Source of the DNA: Brevundimonas terrae
GTDB taxonomy: Bacteria > Pseudomonadota > Alphaproteobacteria > Caulobacterales > Caulobacteraceae
Direction of reading: 5' to 3'
Assembly (NCBI RefSeq): GCF_011761985.1
Contig: NZ_JAASQT010000003.1
Location: forward strand, 62,001-126,000
Length of the DNA: 64,000 nucleotides
The notes under the pieces were generated by a model. The model saw nothing but the letters and a program-made list of their open reading frames with translations, searched no databases and had not been told where the DNA came from. Of the stretch, positions 10,390 through 21,156 are shown piece by piece; the first letter of the stretch is position 1, and each line of letters begins with the position of its first letter. The position numbers and the translations under genes are program-made.

Positions 10390-10725
10390 ATGAAACGGCC
10401 CATAACAACTTTGGCAAAGCTTATTGTAGCGATGACACTGGTCTTCGCTGCCTTTGTCTTTGTGCCTGTTTCGGATACCGCTGCCTGTACCCCGGAGCCT
10501 GCCGCCCAACATCAGGCCGTCGCCCACAACCACACCACGGATACACAAGGCAGTGAGCCGGGCGTATGCGCCCACGGCCATTGCCATCACACGACCACGG
10601 CACGTCTAGTCTCGTCCGACTTCACGCTTACAGAACCCTTCGGCCGGTCGCGCCACGCTCTGCCGATGGATGACGGCAGCGTTTCGTTTGAATCTGACGG
10701 ACTGATGCGCCCTCCCCGAAACTGA
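10390..10725 (+). CDS. Small exported His/Cys-rich protein heading the czc operon
   Basis: 111 residues. The N-terminus has basic residues, then a hydrophobic stretch (AKLIVAMTLVFAAFVFVPV) ending in AAC, which looks like a signal peptide or anchor. The mature part is rich in His and Cys (AQHQAVAHNHTT and GVCAHGHCHHTTT) and should bind divalent metal. It lies 55 bases upstream of czcC. Similar small His-rich proteins (for example CzcI) precede czcCBA in other bacteria, so a periplasmic metal-buffering or regulatory role is likely. I do not recognise a named family with certainty. Confidence 0.65.
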   Translation: MKRPITTLAKLIVAMTLVFAAFVFVPVSDTAACTPEPAAQHQAVAHNHTTDTQGSEPGVCAHGHCHHTTTARLVSSDFTLTEPFGRSRHALPMDDGSVSFESDGLMRPPRN

Positions 10726-10780
10726 AACGAAGCCTCGCGCCTTCGCGCACCTTTGTGTTCATTGTTTCCGGAATTTCTCT

Positions 10781-12034
10781 ATGTCCCCGACAACTCGTCG
10801 CTGGCCGCATCTCGCGATCGGCTGCGCGCTTTCTGTGCTGACCGGCATGACGGCTGGTTCGGCATGGGCCGACCCCGCCCCGTCCTATGCCGATCTGCTG
10901 GCAAGACTGGATCAGACACCCGCCGTCACCGAAGCCCATGCCCTGTCTGATGCCGCCGAGGCCCGCGTTCGCCAAGCCCGCACGCGACCAAACCCTGCCC
11001 TGTCCATTGATCTGGAAAACGTCGCCGGTTCCGGTCCCTATTCGGGTTTCGATTCAGGCGATCTCAGCCTTTCCCTAAGCCAAAATCTGGAACTATGGGG
11101 ACGCCGTTCCGCACGCATCGGCGTCGCCCGCGCCGATGCCGAAACGGCCGCCCTGCGCCGTGACCTCAGCACTATCGACACCGCCGGACGGCTGGCGTTG
11201 ATCTATGCTGAAGCCGAAGCCGCCCAGCGCCGCGCCGCCTTGGCCGAGGACGCCCTGACGCTGGCCCTTGCCGATGCCCGCGCGGCGCTGGCCATGGTCG
11301 AGGAAGGGCGCGAGCCGCTGCTGCGCGGCATTCAGGCTGAAAGCGAAGCCGCCGCCGCCCGCGCCAGCCTCGACGAGGCCAAGGCCGAGCGCGAGGCCGC
11401 CTTTGCCCGCCTGAACGCCGTCGCCATGCTGTCCGTCCCCGCAACCTCTATCGGGTCGGGCCTGCTGGATATGCCGACGGCCCCCGCTGCCCTTACGGAT
11501 CAGGACACGACTGCCATACGGGTCGCCAAGGCCGAGGCCACCGCTTCGGAGCGCCGCATCACCGCCGAGCAGATCAATAGCCGCCCTGATGTCACCGCCA
11601 GCGTCGGCGTGACCCGTTACGGTCAGGAAGACCAGACGGCGCTGACCTTCGGCTTGAGCCTGCCCCTGCCCCTGTTTGATCGCAACCGTGGCAATATCGA
11701 CGCCGCCCGCGCCGAACACCGCGCCGCCGAGGCTCGCGTGCTTCAGGCCCGTCAGGACGCCGGTGCCGACCGCGCCGCCGCCATGGCCCGTCTGTCTTCG
11801 TCCGGCAGCCGTGTCTCAGCCGCCGATGCAGGTGTGGCCGCCGCAGAAGAAGCCTATCGCCTTTCGCGCATCGGCGCAGAGGCCGGACGCATATCGCAAC
11901 TGGAACTGCGAACGGGTCGAGCCACGCTGATCAATGCCCGTTCTGCCGCCGTCGATGCCCGTCTGGCCCGCGTTCGCGCCGAGATCGATCTGGCGCGCCT
12001 GGAAGGCCGCGCCCCCTTTGAAGGAAACCGCTGA
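10781..12034 (+). CDS. czcC: Outer-membrane efflux protein CzcC (TolC family)
   Basis: 417-residue outer-membrane channel of a tripartite heavy-metal efflux pump. It begins with a signal peptide (LAIGCALSVLTGMTAGSAWA). Two long helical repeats rich in Ala, Glu and Arg follow, as usual for TolC-type proteins (ARTRPNPALSIDLENV, ISRPDV-like NSRPDVTASVGV, GLSLPLPLFDRNRGNI). LPLPLFDRNRG is typical of the heavy-metal branch. Its stop overlaps the czcB start (TGATG), so the two are translationally coupled. Confidence 0.9.
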   Translation: MSPTTRRWPHLAIGCALSVLTGMTAGSAWADPAPSYADLLARLDQTPAVTEAHALSDAAEARVRQARTRPNPALSIDLENVAGSGPYSGFDSGDLSLSLSQNLELWGRRSARIGVARADAETAALRRDLSTIDTAGRLALIYAEAEAAQRRAALAEDALTLALADARAALAMVEEGREPLLRGIQAESEAAAARASLDEAKAEREAAFARLNAVAMLSVPATSIGSGLLDMPTAPAALTDQDTTAIRVAKAEATASERRITAEQINSRPDVTASVGVTRYGQEDQTALTFGLSLPLPLFDRNRGNIDAARAEHRAAEARVLQARQDAGADRAAAMARLSSSGSRVSAADAGVAAAEEAYRLSRIGAEAGRISQLELRTGRATLINARSAAVDARLARVRAEIDLARLEGRAPFEGNR

Positions 12035-13203
12035 TGCAAACCCTGACTTCAAACAAGAAGCTGCTTATCGCGGGCGTTGCCGCTGTCGTGCTGCTGGGCG
12101 GCGGGGCGATGGCCCTCAAGCTTTCCTCGTCGAACGAAGCCCCTGCCGCCGCCCCCGATGCGGAGACCACCGAACAGGCCGAAACGCCCGAAGGCGTCGT
12201 TGAACTGACCAATGAGCAGATCAAGGCCGCTGGCATCTCGGTCGTTAGCGTATCGCGTGGCGGAGGTGGCGAAACCCGCCTGTCCGGTCGTGTCGAGGCC
12301 ATGGTGGATGCCCGCGCGGCTGTCGGGGCCACGGTGGGCGGCACAGTCGAGCGTGTCCTTGTTGCCCCCGGCCAGTCAGTCCGCGCTGGTCAGGCCCTGA
12401 TTAATCTCCTCAGCGGTGATGGTGCCGCCCTCAGGGCCGAAGCCGACGCTGCCGCCGCCTCTGCCACCGCCGCCCGTCAGGCCCATCAGCGCAACCAGAA
12501 CCTTGCCCAGCAAGGCGTTGTCGCCCGACAGGAGGTCGAGGCCTCGCAAGCCCAGCTTGCCAGTGCCGAGGCTATGGCCCGCGCCGCCCGCGCCCGCTCG
12601 GCTGCTGCCGGATCGCCCAATGCCTCGGGCCGGATGAGTGTGGTCAGCCCGATTTCAGGCGTCGTCACCAATGTTCAGGTCGGCCCCGGCGGTTTTGTCG
12701 CACAGGGCGCTGTAGTCGCCGAAGTGACCAATCCGGCACGGGTCGAGCTGGTATTTAACGCACCACCGCACATGGCCGCCAATGTCCGCATCGGCTCCAG
12801 CCTGCGCGTCACCGGCCAGCAGGGCGAGTTCGAGGCCGTGGTCACAGGCGTCGCCGCCGATGCAGGCCCGCAAGACAGCGGCGCGACCCTGATCCGCGCA
12901 CGCCCGCAAGGCAGCGACCTGCCCCCTGCTGGTTCTTCCGTCAGCGGCATCATCGTCACCGAGGGTCAAACCGGCGGTGTCATCACTGTTCCGACCGAGG
13001 CCGTGCAAACGGTGAATGGTGCCAGCGTGGTCTTTGTCAGCACCCCGCAGGGCTTCAAGGCCACCCCCGTACTGGCCGGACGTCAGGCCGGTGGCGAAAC
13101 CGAGATCCTGCGCGGACTGGACGGTGCCGAACGCATCGCCTCCACCAATGCCTTCCTGCTCAAGGCCGAACTGGCCAAGGGCGAAGCCTCGCACGCGCAC
13201 TAG
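12034..13203 (+). CDS. czcB: Periplasmic adaptor CzcB of a heavy-metal RND pump
   Basis: 389-residue membrane-fusion protein. An N-terminal membrane anchor (LLIAGVAAVVLLGGGAMAL) is followed by the biotinyl-lipoyl-like half GGTVERVLVAPGQSVRAGQ. Then come an Ala-rich alpha-helical hairpin (residues about 130-200), the second lipoyl half SPISGVVTNVQVGPGGFV and a beta-barrel (VVTGVAADAGPQDSGATLI). It bridges CzcA and CzcC. The start at 12034 overlaps the czcC stop by one base, and czcA begins 12 bases after its stop. Confidence 0.9.
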   Translation: MQTLTSNKKLLIAGVAAVVLLGGGAMALKLSSSNEAPAAAPDAETTEQAETPEGVVELTNEQIKAAGISVVSVSRGGGGETRLSGRVEAMVDARAAVGATVGGTVERVLVAPGQSVRAGQALINLLSGDGAALRAEADAAAASATAARQAHQRNQNLAQQGVVARQEVEASQAQLASAEAMARAARARSAAAGSPNASGRMSVVSPISGVVTNVQVGPGGFVAQGAVVAEVTNPARVELVFNAPPHMAANVRIGSSLRVTGQQGEFEAVVTGVAADAGPQDSGATLIRARPQGSDLPPAGSSVSGIIVTEGQTGGVITVPTEAVQTVNGASVVFVSTPQGFKATPVLAGRQAGGETEILRGLDGAERIASTNAFLLKAELAKGEASHAH

Positions 13204-13215
13204 GGGGCGGATGTC

Positions 13216-16200
13216 ATGTTCAAATACATAATCGAGGCGTCCGTCCGCCTTCGCTGGTTTGTCGTTCTGGCAACGGCGCTGATCTCTGTTTGGGGTCTGT
13301 TCCAGCTCACCAAACTGCCCATCGACGCGGTGCCGGATATCACCAACCGTCAAGTGCAGATCAATACGGTGGCGCCCGCTCTGGCCCCCGAGCAGATGGA
13401 ACGTCAGGTCACCTATCCGCTGGAAACGGCCATGGCCGGTATTCCGGGGCTGGAAAGCACCCGCTCGCTGACCCGCAACGGCTTCAGTCAGGTCACAGTG
13501 ATCTTCACAGACCGCACCGACATCTATTTCGCCCGCCAGCAGGTGGCCGAACGGATGGCACAGGCGCGTGAAAATCTGCCCGAAAACATCGAGCCCAGCC
13601 TGTCGCCAATCACGACGGGTCTGGGCGAAGTGTTGATGTGGACGGTCGATTTCAAACCGTTCAATGCCAAGACCGCACAGGCGGGTCGTGCAGGCTGGCA
13701 GCCGGACGGCAGCTATCTGACGCCCGAAGGCGAGCGACTGGATACGCCCCAAGCCCGCGCCACCTATTTGCGGACGGTTCAGGACTGGATCATCGCACCG
13801 CGTATGCGCAATGCACGCGGGCTCGCGGGCGTCGATGTGAACGGCGGCTATGTCAAAGAATACGCCGTGCGGCCCGATCCGGCCCGTCTGACCAGCTATG
13901 GTCTGGGCCTTGGCGATCTGGTTCAGGCACTGGACCGCGCCAATACACAGGCCGGTGCCGGTTATGTTCAACGTGCGGGCGAAGCCCTGACGGTTCGTAC
14001 CGACGCACTGGCTTCCAGCGTCGATGATCTGGCGCAGGCCCCTGTGGTCAATCGTAACGGTCTGGTGGTGCGCGTTGCCGACGTGGCGACGGTCGAGATC
14101 GGTCAGGCCCCCCGCCTCGGCGGTGCCAGCCGCGATGGCCACGAGGCCGTCATAGGCACCGCCCTTATGCTGGCTGGCGAGAACAGCCGCACAGTGGCGC
14201 AAGCTGCCGCCAAGCAACTTGAAGAGATTGCCGCCAGCCTTCCGGCCGATGTCGTGGCCGAGCCGGTCCTGAACCGTAGCGCACTGGTCAACTCGACCAT
14301 CAAGACCGTGGCCAAGAACCTGACCGAAGGGGCGCTGCTGGTCATCGTCGTGCTGTTCCTGCTGCTCGGGAATATCCGTGCGGCAACCATCACGGCGCTG
14401 ATGATCCCGATCAGCTTCCTGTTCGCCGTCATCGGTATGAACCGGTTTGGCATCAGCGGAAACCTGATGAGCCTCGGCGCGCTGGATTTCGGTCTTCTGG
14501 TCGACGGGGCCGTAGTGGTGGTCGAAAACACCCTGCTGCGACTGGGCCAGAAACGCGCCGATCTTGGGCGGATGCTGACCCGTCGGGAGCGTCTGGGCGT
14601 CGCCACGGATGCCGCGCGCCAAATGGTGCGCCCTGCCGCCTTTGGCCAGCTCATCATCCTTCTGGTCTTTACCCCGCTGCTGATGCTGGAAGGCGTCGAG
14701 GGCAAAACCTTTATTCCCATGGGGGCCACAGTCATGCTGGCTCTGGTGGGGGCCTTCATCTTCTCCTTCACCTTCGTCCCCGCCATGACGGCGCTGATGG
14801 TGCGTGAACCCAAGACCATCCATCTGGACGAAAAGGGTCAGGCACAGGAGCATGAGACATTCCTCCTGCGTCACGCCCGCCGCTGGATCGAACCGGCCAT
14901 CCGCACGGCCATGGCGCGTCCCAAGGCTGTTCTGATGGCCGCCATCGGCACGCTGGTTGTCGGCGCTCTGACCTTTGCGATGCTGGGGCGCGAGTTCATT
15001 CCCACCCTCGATGAAGGCGATGTCGCCATGCAGGCCCTGCGCGTCCCTTCGGCCTCGCTGGAACAGTCGCTCGAAATGCAGATGGCGCTGGAACGGGTCA
15101 TCAAGGATCAGCCCGAAGTGAAGACCGTCTTTTCGCGGACCGGCACGGCAGAGGCCGCCGTCGACCCCATGCCGCCCAATATTTCGGACGCCGTAATTAT
15201 CCTGAAACCGCGCAAGGAATGGCCCAATCCACGACTGGCCAAGGAAGACCTGATCGAACGCTTTGAAACCGTCGCCGCGACCCAGTTGGGCAATAGTTTC
15301 GAGTTCAGCCAGCCCATTGAACTGCGCTTCAACGAGCTGATTTCGGGCGTCCGCACCGATCTGGCCGTCATGGTCTATGGCGATGACTTCACCCAGCTAC
15401 AGGCGACGGCGGATCAGGTCGCCAATGCCCTGCGCAACACCCCCGGTTCTGCTGATGTGCGTGTTGAGCAGGCGTCGGGCCTGCCGACCCTGACCATCAG
15501 CGTGGACCGTTTTGCCGCTGCCAATTACGGCCTGTCGGCTGCGGATGTATCCGAGGCGGTTTCAACCGCCATCGGCGGCACGCCTGCCGGACAAATCTTT
15601 GAAGGGGACCGCCGTTTCGACGTCGTGGTGCGATTGCCGGATGAAGAACGCAACAACCCCGCCGCTCTGGACGCCCTGCCCGTCACCACGCCGTCCGGTA
15701 TCACTATCCCCCTGTCCTCGGTCGCCCGTATTCAGGTTGCTGAAGGCCAGAACCAGATCAGCCGCAATAATGGCAGCCGCCGCATGGTGGTTCAGGCCAA
15801 TGTGCGCGGTCGCGATCTGGGCGGCTTCGTCTCCGATGCCCAAGCCAAGGTGGACGAACAGGTTCAGCTTCCGGCGGGCTATTCCCTGACGTGGGGCGGC
15901 CAGTTCGAGAACCTGAAACGGGCCGAGCAACGTCTGGGTCTGGTGGTTCCCGTCGTCTTTATCCTGATCGGTATTCTGCTGTTCATGGCGTTGGGTTCAT
16001 TTGCCGAGGCGGGGCTGGTCTTTGCCTGTGTCCCCTTGGCACTGGTTGGCGGTGCGTTGGCGCTGTTGCTCAGAGGGATGCCGTTCTCGGTATCCGCGGC
16101 GGTCGGCTTCATCGCCGTATCCGGTGTGGCCACTCTGAACGGTCTGGTTCTGATGCAGGCCATCCGCGAGCGTCTACAACAGGGTCAAAGCCCACATGAT

Positions 16201-16437
16201 GCTGCCCTGTCGGGTGCCTTCAGCCGCCTTCGTGCGGTTCTGACCACCGCCCTTGTCGCCATTGTCGGCTTTATTCCGATGGCGCTGGCTCAAGGAGCCG
16301 GTGCCGAGGTGCAAAAGCCGCTGGCCACTGTGGTCATTGGTGGACTTCTGACCGCGACAGTGCTGACCTTGCTTGTCCTGCCGACCTTCGCCGCCAAGGC
16401 GGTGAAATATCGCAGGACCGAGGGGGCCGAGGACTGA
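13216..16437 (+). CDS. czcA: Heavy-metal RND transporter CzcA
   Basis: 1073-residue proton-driven inner-membrane pump, the usual size. It starts with the family N-terminus (YIIEASVRLRWFVVLATALI, KLPIDAVPDITN). The charged residues of TM4 that carry protons in CzcA are present as Asp424, Asp430 and Glu437 in the string DFGLLVDGAVVVVEN. That pattern marks the Zn/Co/Cd/Ni group rather than the monovalent Cu/Ag group (CusA). FIPTLDEGD and RFNELISGVRTDLAVMVYG are family porter-domain signatures. It is the third gene of czcCBA, followed 40 bases later by a P1B-4 ATPase. Confidence 0.93.
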   Translation: MFKYIIEASVRLRWFVVLATALISVWGLFQLTKLPIDAVPDITNRQVQINTVAPALAPEQMERQVTYPLETAMAGIPGLESTRSLTRNGFSQVTVIFTDRTDIYFARQQVAERMAQARENLPENIEPSLSPITTGLGEVLMWTVDFKPFNAKTAQAGRAGWQPDGSYLTPEGERLDTPQARATYLRTVQDWIIAPRMRNARGLAGVDVNGGYVKEYAVRPDPARLTSYGLGLGDLVQALDRANTQAGAGYVQRAGEALTVRTDALASSVDDLAQAPVVNRNGLVVRVADVATVEIGQAPRLGGASRDGHEAVIGTALMLAGENSRTVAQAAAKQLEEIAASLPADVVAEPVLNRSALVNSTIKTVAKNLTEGALLVIVVLFLLLGNIRAATITALMIPISFLFAVIGMNRFGISGNLMSLGALDFGLLVDGAVVVVENTLLRLGQKRADLGRMLTRRERLGVATDAARQMVRPAAFGQLIILLVFTPLLMLEGVEGKTFIPMGATVMLALVGAFIFSFTFVPAMTALMVREPKTIHLDEKGQAQEHETFLLRHARRWIEPAIRTAMARPKAVLMAAIGTLVVGALTFAMLGREFIPTLDEGDVAMQALRVPSASLEQSLEMQMALERVIKDQPEVKTVFSRTGTAEAAVDPMPPNISDAVIILKPRKEWPNPRLAKEDLIERFETVAATQLGNSFEFSQPIELRFNELISGVRTDLAVMVYGDDFTQLQATADQVANALRNTPGSADVRVEQASGLPTLTISVDRFAAANYGLSAADVSEAVSTAIGGTPAGQIFEGDRRFDVVVRLPDEERNNPAALDALPVTTPSGITIPLSSVARIQVAEGQNQISRNNGSRRMVVQANVRGRDLGGFVSDAQAKVDEQVQLPAGYSLTWGGQFENLKRAEQRLGLVVPVVFILIGILLFMALGSFAEAGLVFACVPLALVGGALALLLRGMPFSVSAAVGFIAVSGVATLNGLVLMQAIRERLQQGQSPHDAALSGAFSRLRAVLTTALVAIVGFIPMALAQGAGAEVQKPLATVVIGGLLTATVLTLLVLPTFAAKAVKYRRTEGAED

Positions 16438-16477
16438 TGCGAAATTCCAACAAACACACAGTAAGAGGCCAGTGGCT

Positions 16478-18490
16478 ATGAGCGCCGACCACACGCATGA
16501 CCATGCGCACGAAAAACACGACGATCATGCGGGCCATAACCACGCCCATGGCGGCATTTTCGGCCCCAATACCGAACTGATCTTTGCGCTCGGTTCCGGT
16601 GTGGCCCTGATCACCGGCTTTGCGCTCCAGAAGCTGGTGCCGGATATGACCAGCTGGATCCCGCTGGCGCTGTTCTTGTGTGCCTATGGTCTAGGCGGGT
16701 TCTTCACGGTTGGTGAAGCCGTCGAGAACCTGAAAAAGCGTCGCTTTGAAATCGACACCCTGATGCTGGTTGCGGCGGCGGGTGCGGCGGCTCTGGGGCA
16801 CTGGGCCGAAGGCGCCCTCCTTCTGTTCCTGTTCAGTCTTGGTCATGCCCTCGAGCATTACGCCATGGGCCGCGCCAAACGCGCCATCGAGGCTCTGGCT
16901 GAGCTTGCCCCGCGCACAGCCCGTGTGCGTCGCGGTCAGGACCTGATCGAAATCCCTGTCGAACAGCTCGCGATCGGTGATCTGGTGGTGGTGCGCCCCA
17001 ATGAGCGTCTGCCTGCCGACGGTTTCATTATTGTCGGCACCACCAGCATCAATCAGGCCCCTGTCACCGGCGAGAGCATGCCGGTGGACAAGCAACCCGT
17101 TGCCGATCCTGCCGAGGCCCGCTCCAGACCTGCCTCGGTGACTTCGGCCTCGGTCGTCTTTGCCGGTACGATCAACGGTTCCGGTGCCATCGAGATAGAA
17201 ACCACGCGCAAGTCCAGCGACACCACTCTGGCCAAGGTCGTGCGTATGGTCAGCGAGGCCGAGACGCAGAAGTCACCGACCCAGCGCTTTACAGACAAGT
17301 TCGAGCGCATCTTCGTGCCTCTGGTACTGGCCCTGACCTTTGTTCTGCTGTTCGCGTGGGTGGTTGTGGACGAACCGTTCCGAGACAGCTTCTATCGCGC
17401 CATGGCCGTACTGGTCGCCGCCAGCCCCTGTGCCCTGGCCATCGCCACACCCAGCGCCGTCCTGTCCGGTGTCGCCCGTGCAGCCCGTGCCGGGGTTCTC
17501 ATCAAGGGTGGTGCCCCGCTGGAAAGTCTGGGCGCCATCGACGCCATCGCGTTCGACAAGACCGGCACCCTGACCGAGGGCCGCCCGCGCATTACCGACA
17601 TAGTGCCGTTCGAGGGGGTAAGCGAAACCGAGCTTTTGCAGGTCGCCGTCCCCGTAGAGCGCCTCAGCGACCACCCGCTGGCCGAAGCGATTGCCCGTGA
17701 TGGCTCGGCGCGGCTGGGTGATACGTCCACGCATACCGCTTCGGGCCTGCAAAGCCTGACCGGCAAGGGTGTGACCGCAGAACTGGACGGCCAGACCGTC
17801 TATATCGGCAAGCCGGAAATGTTCGGTGCTGACGGGCTTGCCCTTCTGGCCGCGTCTGCCCTTCAGGCCATCGAGAGACTACGCGAGCAAGGCCGCACCT
17901 TGATGGTCGTACGTCAGGGTGATCGCGATCTTGGCGTCTTCGGCTTGCTCGATACGCCCAGACCCATCGCCCGCGAGGCGCTCGACAAGTTACGGGCCAT
18001 GGGTGTGAAGCGGATGATTATGCTGTCCGGTGACCACCAGAAGTCCGCCGAAGCCATCGCCGCTCAAGTCGGCATGACCGAGGCATGGGGTGACCTGATG
18101 CCCGACCACAAGGTTGAGGCGATCAAACGCCTGCGGGCCGATGGCAATGTTGCGATGGTGGGCGATGGCGTAAATGACGCCCCCGCCATGGCCACCGCAA
18201 CCGTGGGTGTCGCCATGGGCGCGGCGGGTTCGGATGTCGCGCTGGAAACCGCCGATGTGGCGCTGATGGCCGACGATCTGTCCAAACTGCCCTTCACGGT
18301 TGGCCTCAGCCGCACAACACGCAACATCATCCGCCAGAACCTTGTCGTCAGTCTGGGCGTCGTCGCCTTCCTGGTGCCCGCGACCATTCTCGGTCTGGGT
18401 ATCGGTCCGGCCATCATGCTTCACGAAGGGTCGACATTGCTCGTCGTGTTCAATGCGCTGCGCCTGCTCGGCTATCGCGAGCGCCCATAA
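16478..18490 (+). CDS. P1B-4-type metal-exporting ATPase (CzcP/CoaT-like) with His-rich N-terminus
   Basis: 670-residue inner-membrane ATPase. The N-terminus is a metal-binding His/Asp-rich tail (HTHDHAHEKHDDHAGHNHAH) with no Cys-based heavy-metal domain. The TM4 metal motif is SPC (codons 17423-17431, AASPCALAIATPSA) instead of CPC, and a late helix carries HEGSTLLVVFNALRLL. SPC plus HEG-T defines the P1B-4 subgroup, whose members export Co, Ni, Zn, Cd or Fe. TGES, DKTGTL, DHPLAEAI and GDGVNDAPA complete the catalytic set. The ATG at 16478 is preferred over the GTG at 16472 because AAGAGG (16463-16468) is 9 bases away. It extends the czc operon as czcP does in Cupriavidus. Confidence 0.88.
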   Translation: MSADHTHDHAHEKHDDHAGHNHAHGGIFGPNTELIFALGSGVALITGFALQKLVPDMTSWIPLALFLCAYGLGGFFTVGEAVENLKKRRFEIDTLMLVAAAGAAALGHWAEGALLLFLFSLGHALEHYAMGRAKRAIEALAELAPRTARVRRGQDLIEIPVEQLAIGDLVVVRPNERLPADGFIIVGTTSINQAPVTGESMPVDKQPVADPAEARSRPASVTSASVVFAGTINGSGAIEIETTRKSSDTTLAKVVRMVSEAETQKSPTQRFTDKFERIFVPLVLALTFVLLFAWVVVDEPFRDSFYRAMAVLVAASPCALAIATPSAVLSGVARAARAGVLIKGGAPLESLGAIDAIAFDKTGTLTEGRPRITDIVPFEGVSETELLQVAVPVERLSDHPLAEAIARDGSARLGDTSTHTASGLQSLTGKGVTAELDGQTVYIGKPEMFGADGLALLAASALQAIERLREQGRTLMVVRQGDRDLGVFGLLDTPRPIAREALDKLRAMGVKRMIMLSGDHQKSAEAIAAQVGMTEAWGDLMPDHKVEAIKRLRADGNVAMVGDGVNDAPAMATATVGVAMGAAGSDVALETADVALMADDLSKLPFTVGLSRTTRNIIRQNLVVSLGVVAFLVPATILGLGIGPAIMLHEGSTLLVVFNALRLLGYRERP

Positions 18491-18530
18491 GGCTTGGCCG
18501 ATAAGACGGCTTGGCAATGTGTTGAAAACA

Positions 18531-18566
18531 GTTGGGTCACCCACTCCCCCAAGCGGGTGACCCAAC
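18531..18566. terminator. 12-bp perfect inverted repeat after the metal operon
   Basis: GTTGGGTCACCC and GGGTGACCCAAC pair perfectly across a 12-base loop, 40 bases after the czcP-like stop. No T-run follows, so it is either a weak terminator or a protein-binding site. The stretch 18567-18631 shows nothing else. Confidence 0.45.
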
Positions 18567-18631
18567 ATCTGGAATAGGTCTGCCGGGTGTCTTGCGACAG
18601 CGACCGGTTCCCCCCTCCAGCTGCTTGCACG

Positions 18632-18760
18632 CTAGGCGACAAGCAGTTTGGCAAGAGCCCTCAGCACAAGGCTGCAGCTCAATAGAAGTACACACAACGA
18701 TACCAGTAGCAGTACGGCTCTGGCATTGCGGTGCAGGAAACTCACGAAGGTGCCAACCAT
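18632..18760 (-). CDS. Possible small single-pass membrane protein (42 residues)
   Basis: Reading leftwards from an ATG at 18760, a 42-codon frame ends at TAG (18632). The predicted peptide has a short amphipathic start (MVGTFVSFLHRNARA) followed by one long hydrophobic stretch (VLLLVSLCVLLLSCSLVL) and ends in a basic, helical tail. GGAGG lies 9 bases upstream of the ATG, a strong ribosome site. It occupies the 370-base gap between the metal operon and pyrG. I recognise no family. The good ribosome site plus membrane-helix composition makes it a plausible small gene, but chance cannot be excluded. Confidence 0.4.
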   Translation of the reverse strand: MVGTFVSFLHRNARAVLLLVSLCVLLLSCSLVLRALAKLLVA

Positions 18761-18804
18761 GGCTCCGACCTCCAGCGTGCGGATATGAAACACAACTGGA
18801 AGAG

Positions 18805-18854
18805 GCTAGCAAGCCATATACCGCTATTTTTTGTGTGGGTAATGGCTTGCTGGC
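18805..18854 (-). terminator. Inverted repeat after pyrG
   Basis: GCTAGCAAGCCAT (18805-18817) pairs with ATGGCTTGCTGGC (18842-18854) with one mismatch, starting 7 bases beyond the pyrG stop. A T-run is not obvious on the minus strand. It probably ends the pyrG transcript. Confidence 0.5.
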
Positions 18855-18860
18855 ATCGTG

Positions 18861-20537
<1,677 letters not shown>

Positions 20538-20584
20538 TCACCGCCGTCAGCCGAAAAAGCGGCCTGTTCACGCTTCTTCACAAC

Positions 20585-20616
20585 AAAAAAGAAGCGCGCC
20601 GTTTCCGACGCGCTTC
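20585..20616 (-). terminator. Rho-independent terminator after secG
   Basis: On the minus strand an 8-base-pair stem (GAAGCGCG/CGCGCTTC, 20609-20616 with 20591-20598) is followed by six T residues (20585-20590 read as A on the plus strand). It separates tpiA-secG from pyrG. Confidence 0.8.
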
Positions 20617-20653
20617 ATAAACCTTAGTTTTTCCAGTTTGTTACTGGATAGCC

Positions 20654-21082
20654 TTACTGGGCCGGAGCAGCCGGAGCCGGTTGCGCCGCAGCAGGAAGGC
20701 TGGCTTCCAGCTCGTCCAGCGACATAGCCGAAGGTGCCGCCGGAGCCGGCGTTGCGGCCGGTTGCTCGGCCTGCGGTTGAGCCGGAGCGCCGATAGCGAT
20801 CGAACCCACAGCATCGGCATCGATCACCGAACCCGAACCGCGCTCGATATTACCGGCGATGGTCAGGGCGATGGCGCAGACAAAGAAGGCTGCACCCAGA
20901 ATAGCTGTTACGCGGGTCAGCAGGTTTCCTGCGCCGCGAGCGGTCATAAAGCCGTTATTGCCGCCGCCTCCCATACCAAGAGCACCGCCCTCGGAGCGTT
21001 GAAGCAGGATCACGCCGGTCAGTGCGACCGAGATGATGAACATTACGACGAGCAGAATGGTTTGAAGCATGGCGTCATTCAT
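20654..21082 (-). CDS. secG: Preprotein translocase subunit SecG
   Basis: 142-residue inner-membrane subunit of SecYEG. It shows the family layout: TM1 (ILLVVMFIISVALTGVILLQ), the cytosolic loop RSEGGALGMGGGGNNGF, then TM2 (VTAILGAAFFVCAIALTIAG). After TM2 it has a long Ala/Pro/Glu-rich tail (from about residue 85) that E. coli SecG lacks; such tails are common in alphaproteobacteria. It follows tpiA on the same strand after a 74-base gap. Confidence 0.93.
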   Translation of the reverse strand: MNDAMLQTILLVVMFIISVALTGVILLQRSEGGALGMGGGGNNGFMTARGAGNLLTRVTAILGAAFFVCAIALTIAGNIERGSGSVIDADAVGSIAIGAPAQPQAEQPAATPAPAAPSAMSLDELEASLPAAAQPAPAAPAQ

Positions 21083-21127
21083 GTGGGCGCGAAGTTGCGC
21101 CGATCAAGAGGCGGCGTCTAACATGAT

Positions 21128-21152
21128 AATGGCGGGGATCAAACCCCGCCAT
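21128..21152 (-). terminator. Short hairpin between tpiA and secG
   Basis: ATGGCGGGG and CCCCGCCAT form a 9-base-pair stem with a 6-base loop in the 74-base gap. The T-tract is poor, so it is likely a partial terminator or a processing site within a tpiA-secG transcript. Confidence 0.45.
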
Positions 21153-21156
21153 AAAC

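Noticed and set aside
12655-14874. 739-residue open frame on the minus strand across czcB and czcA
   Set aside because: It is antisense to two well-recognised genes, His/Gln/Asp-rich without any domain, and has no ribosome site; it arises from GC-rich third positions.
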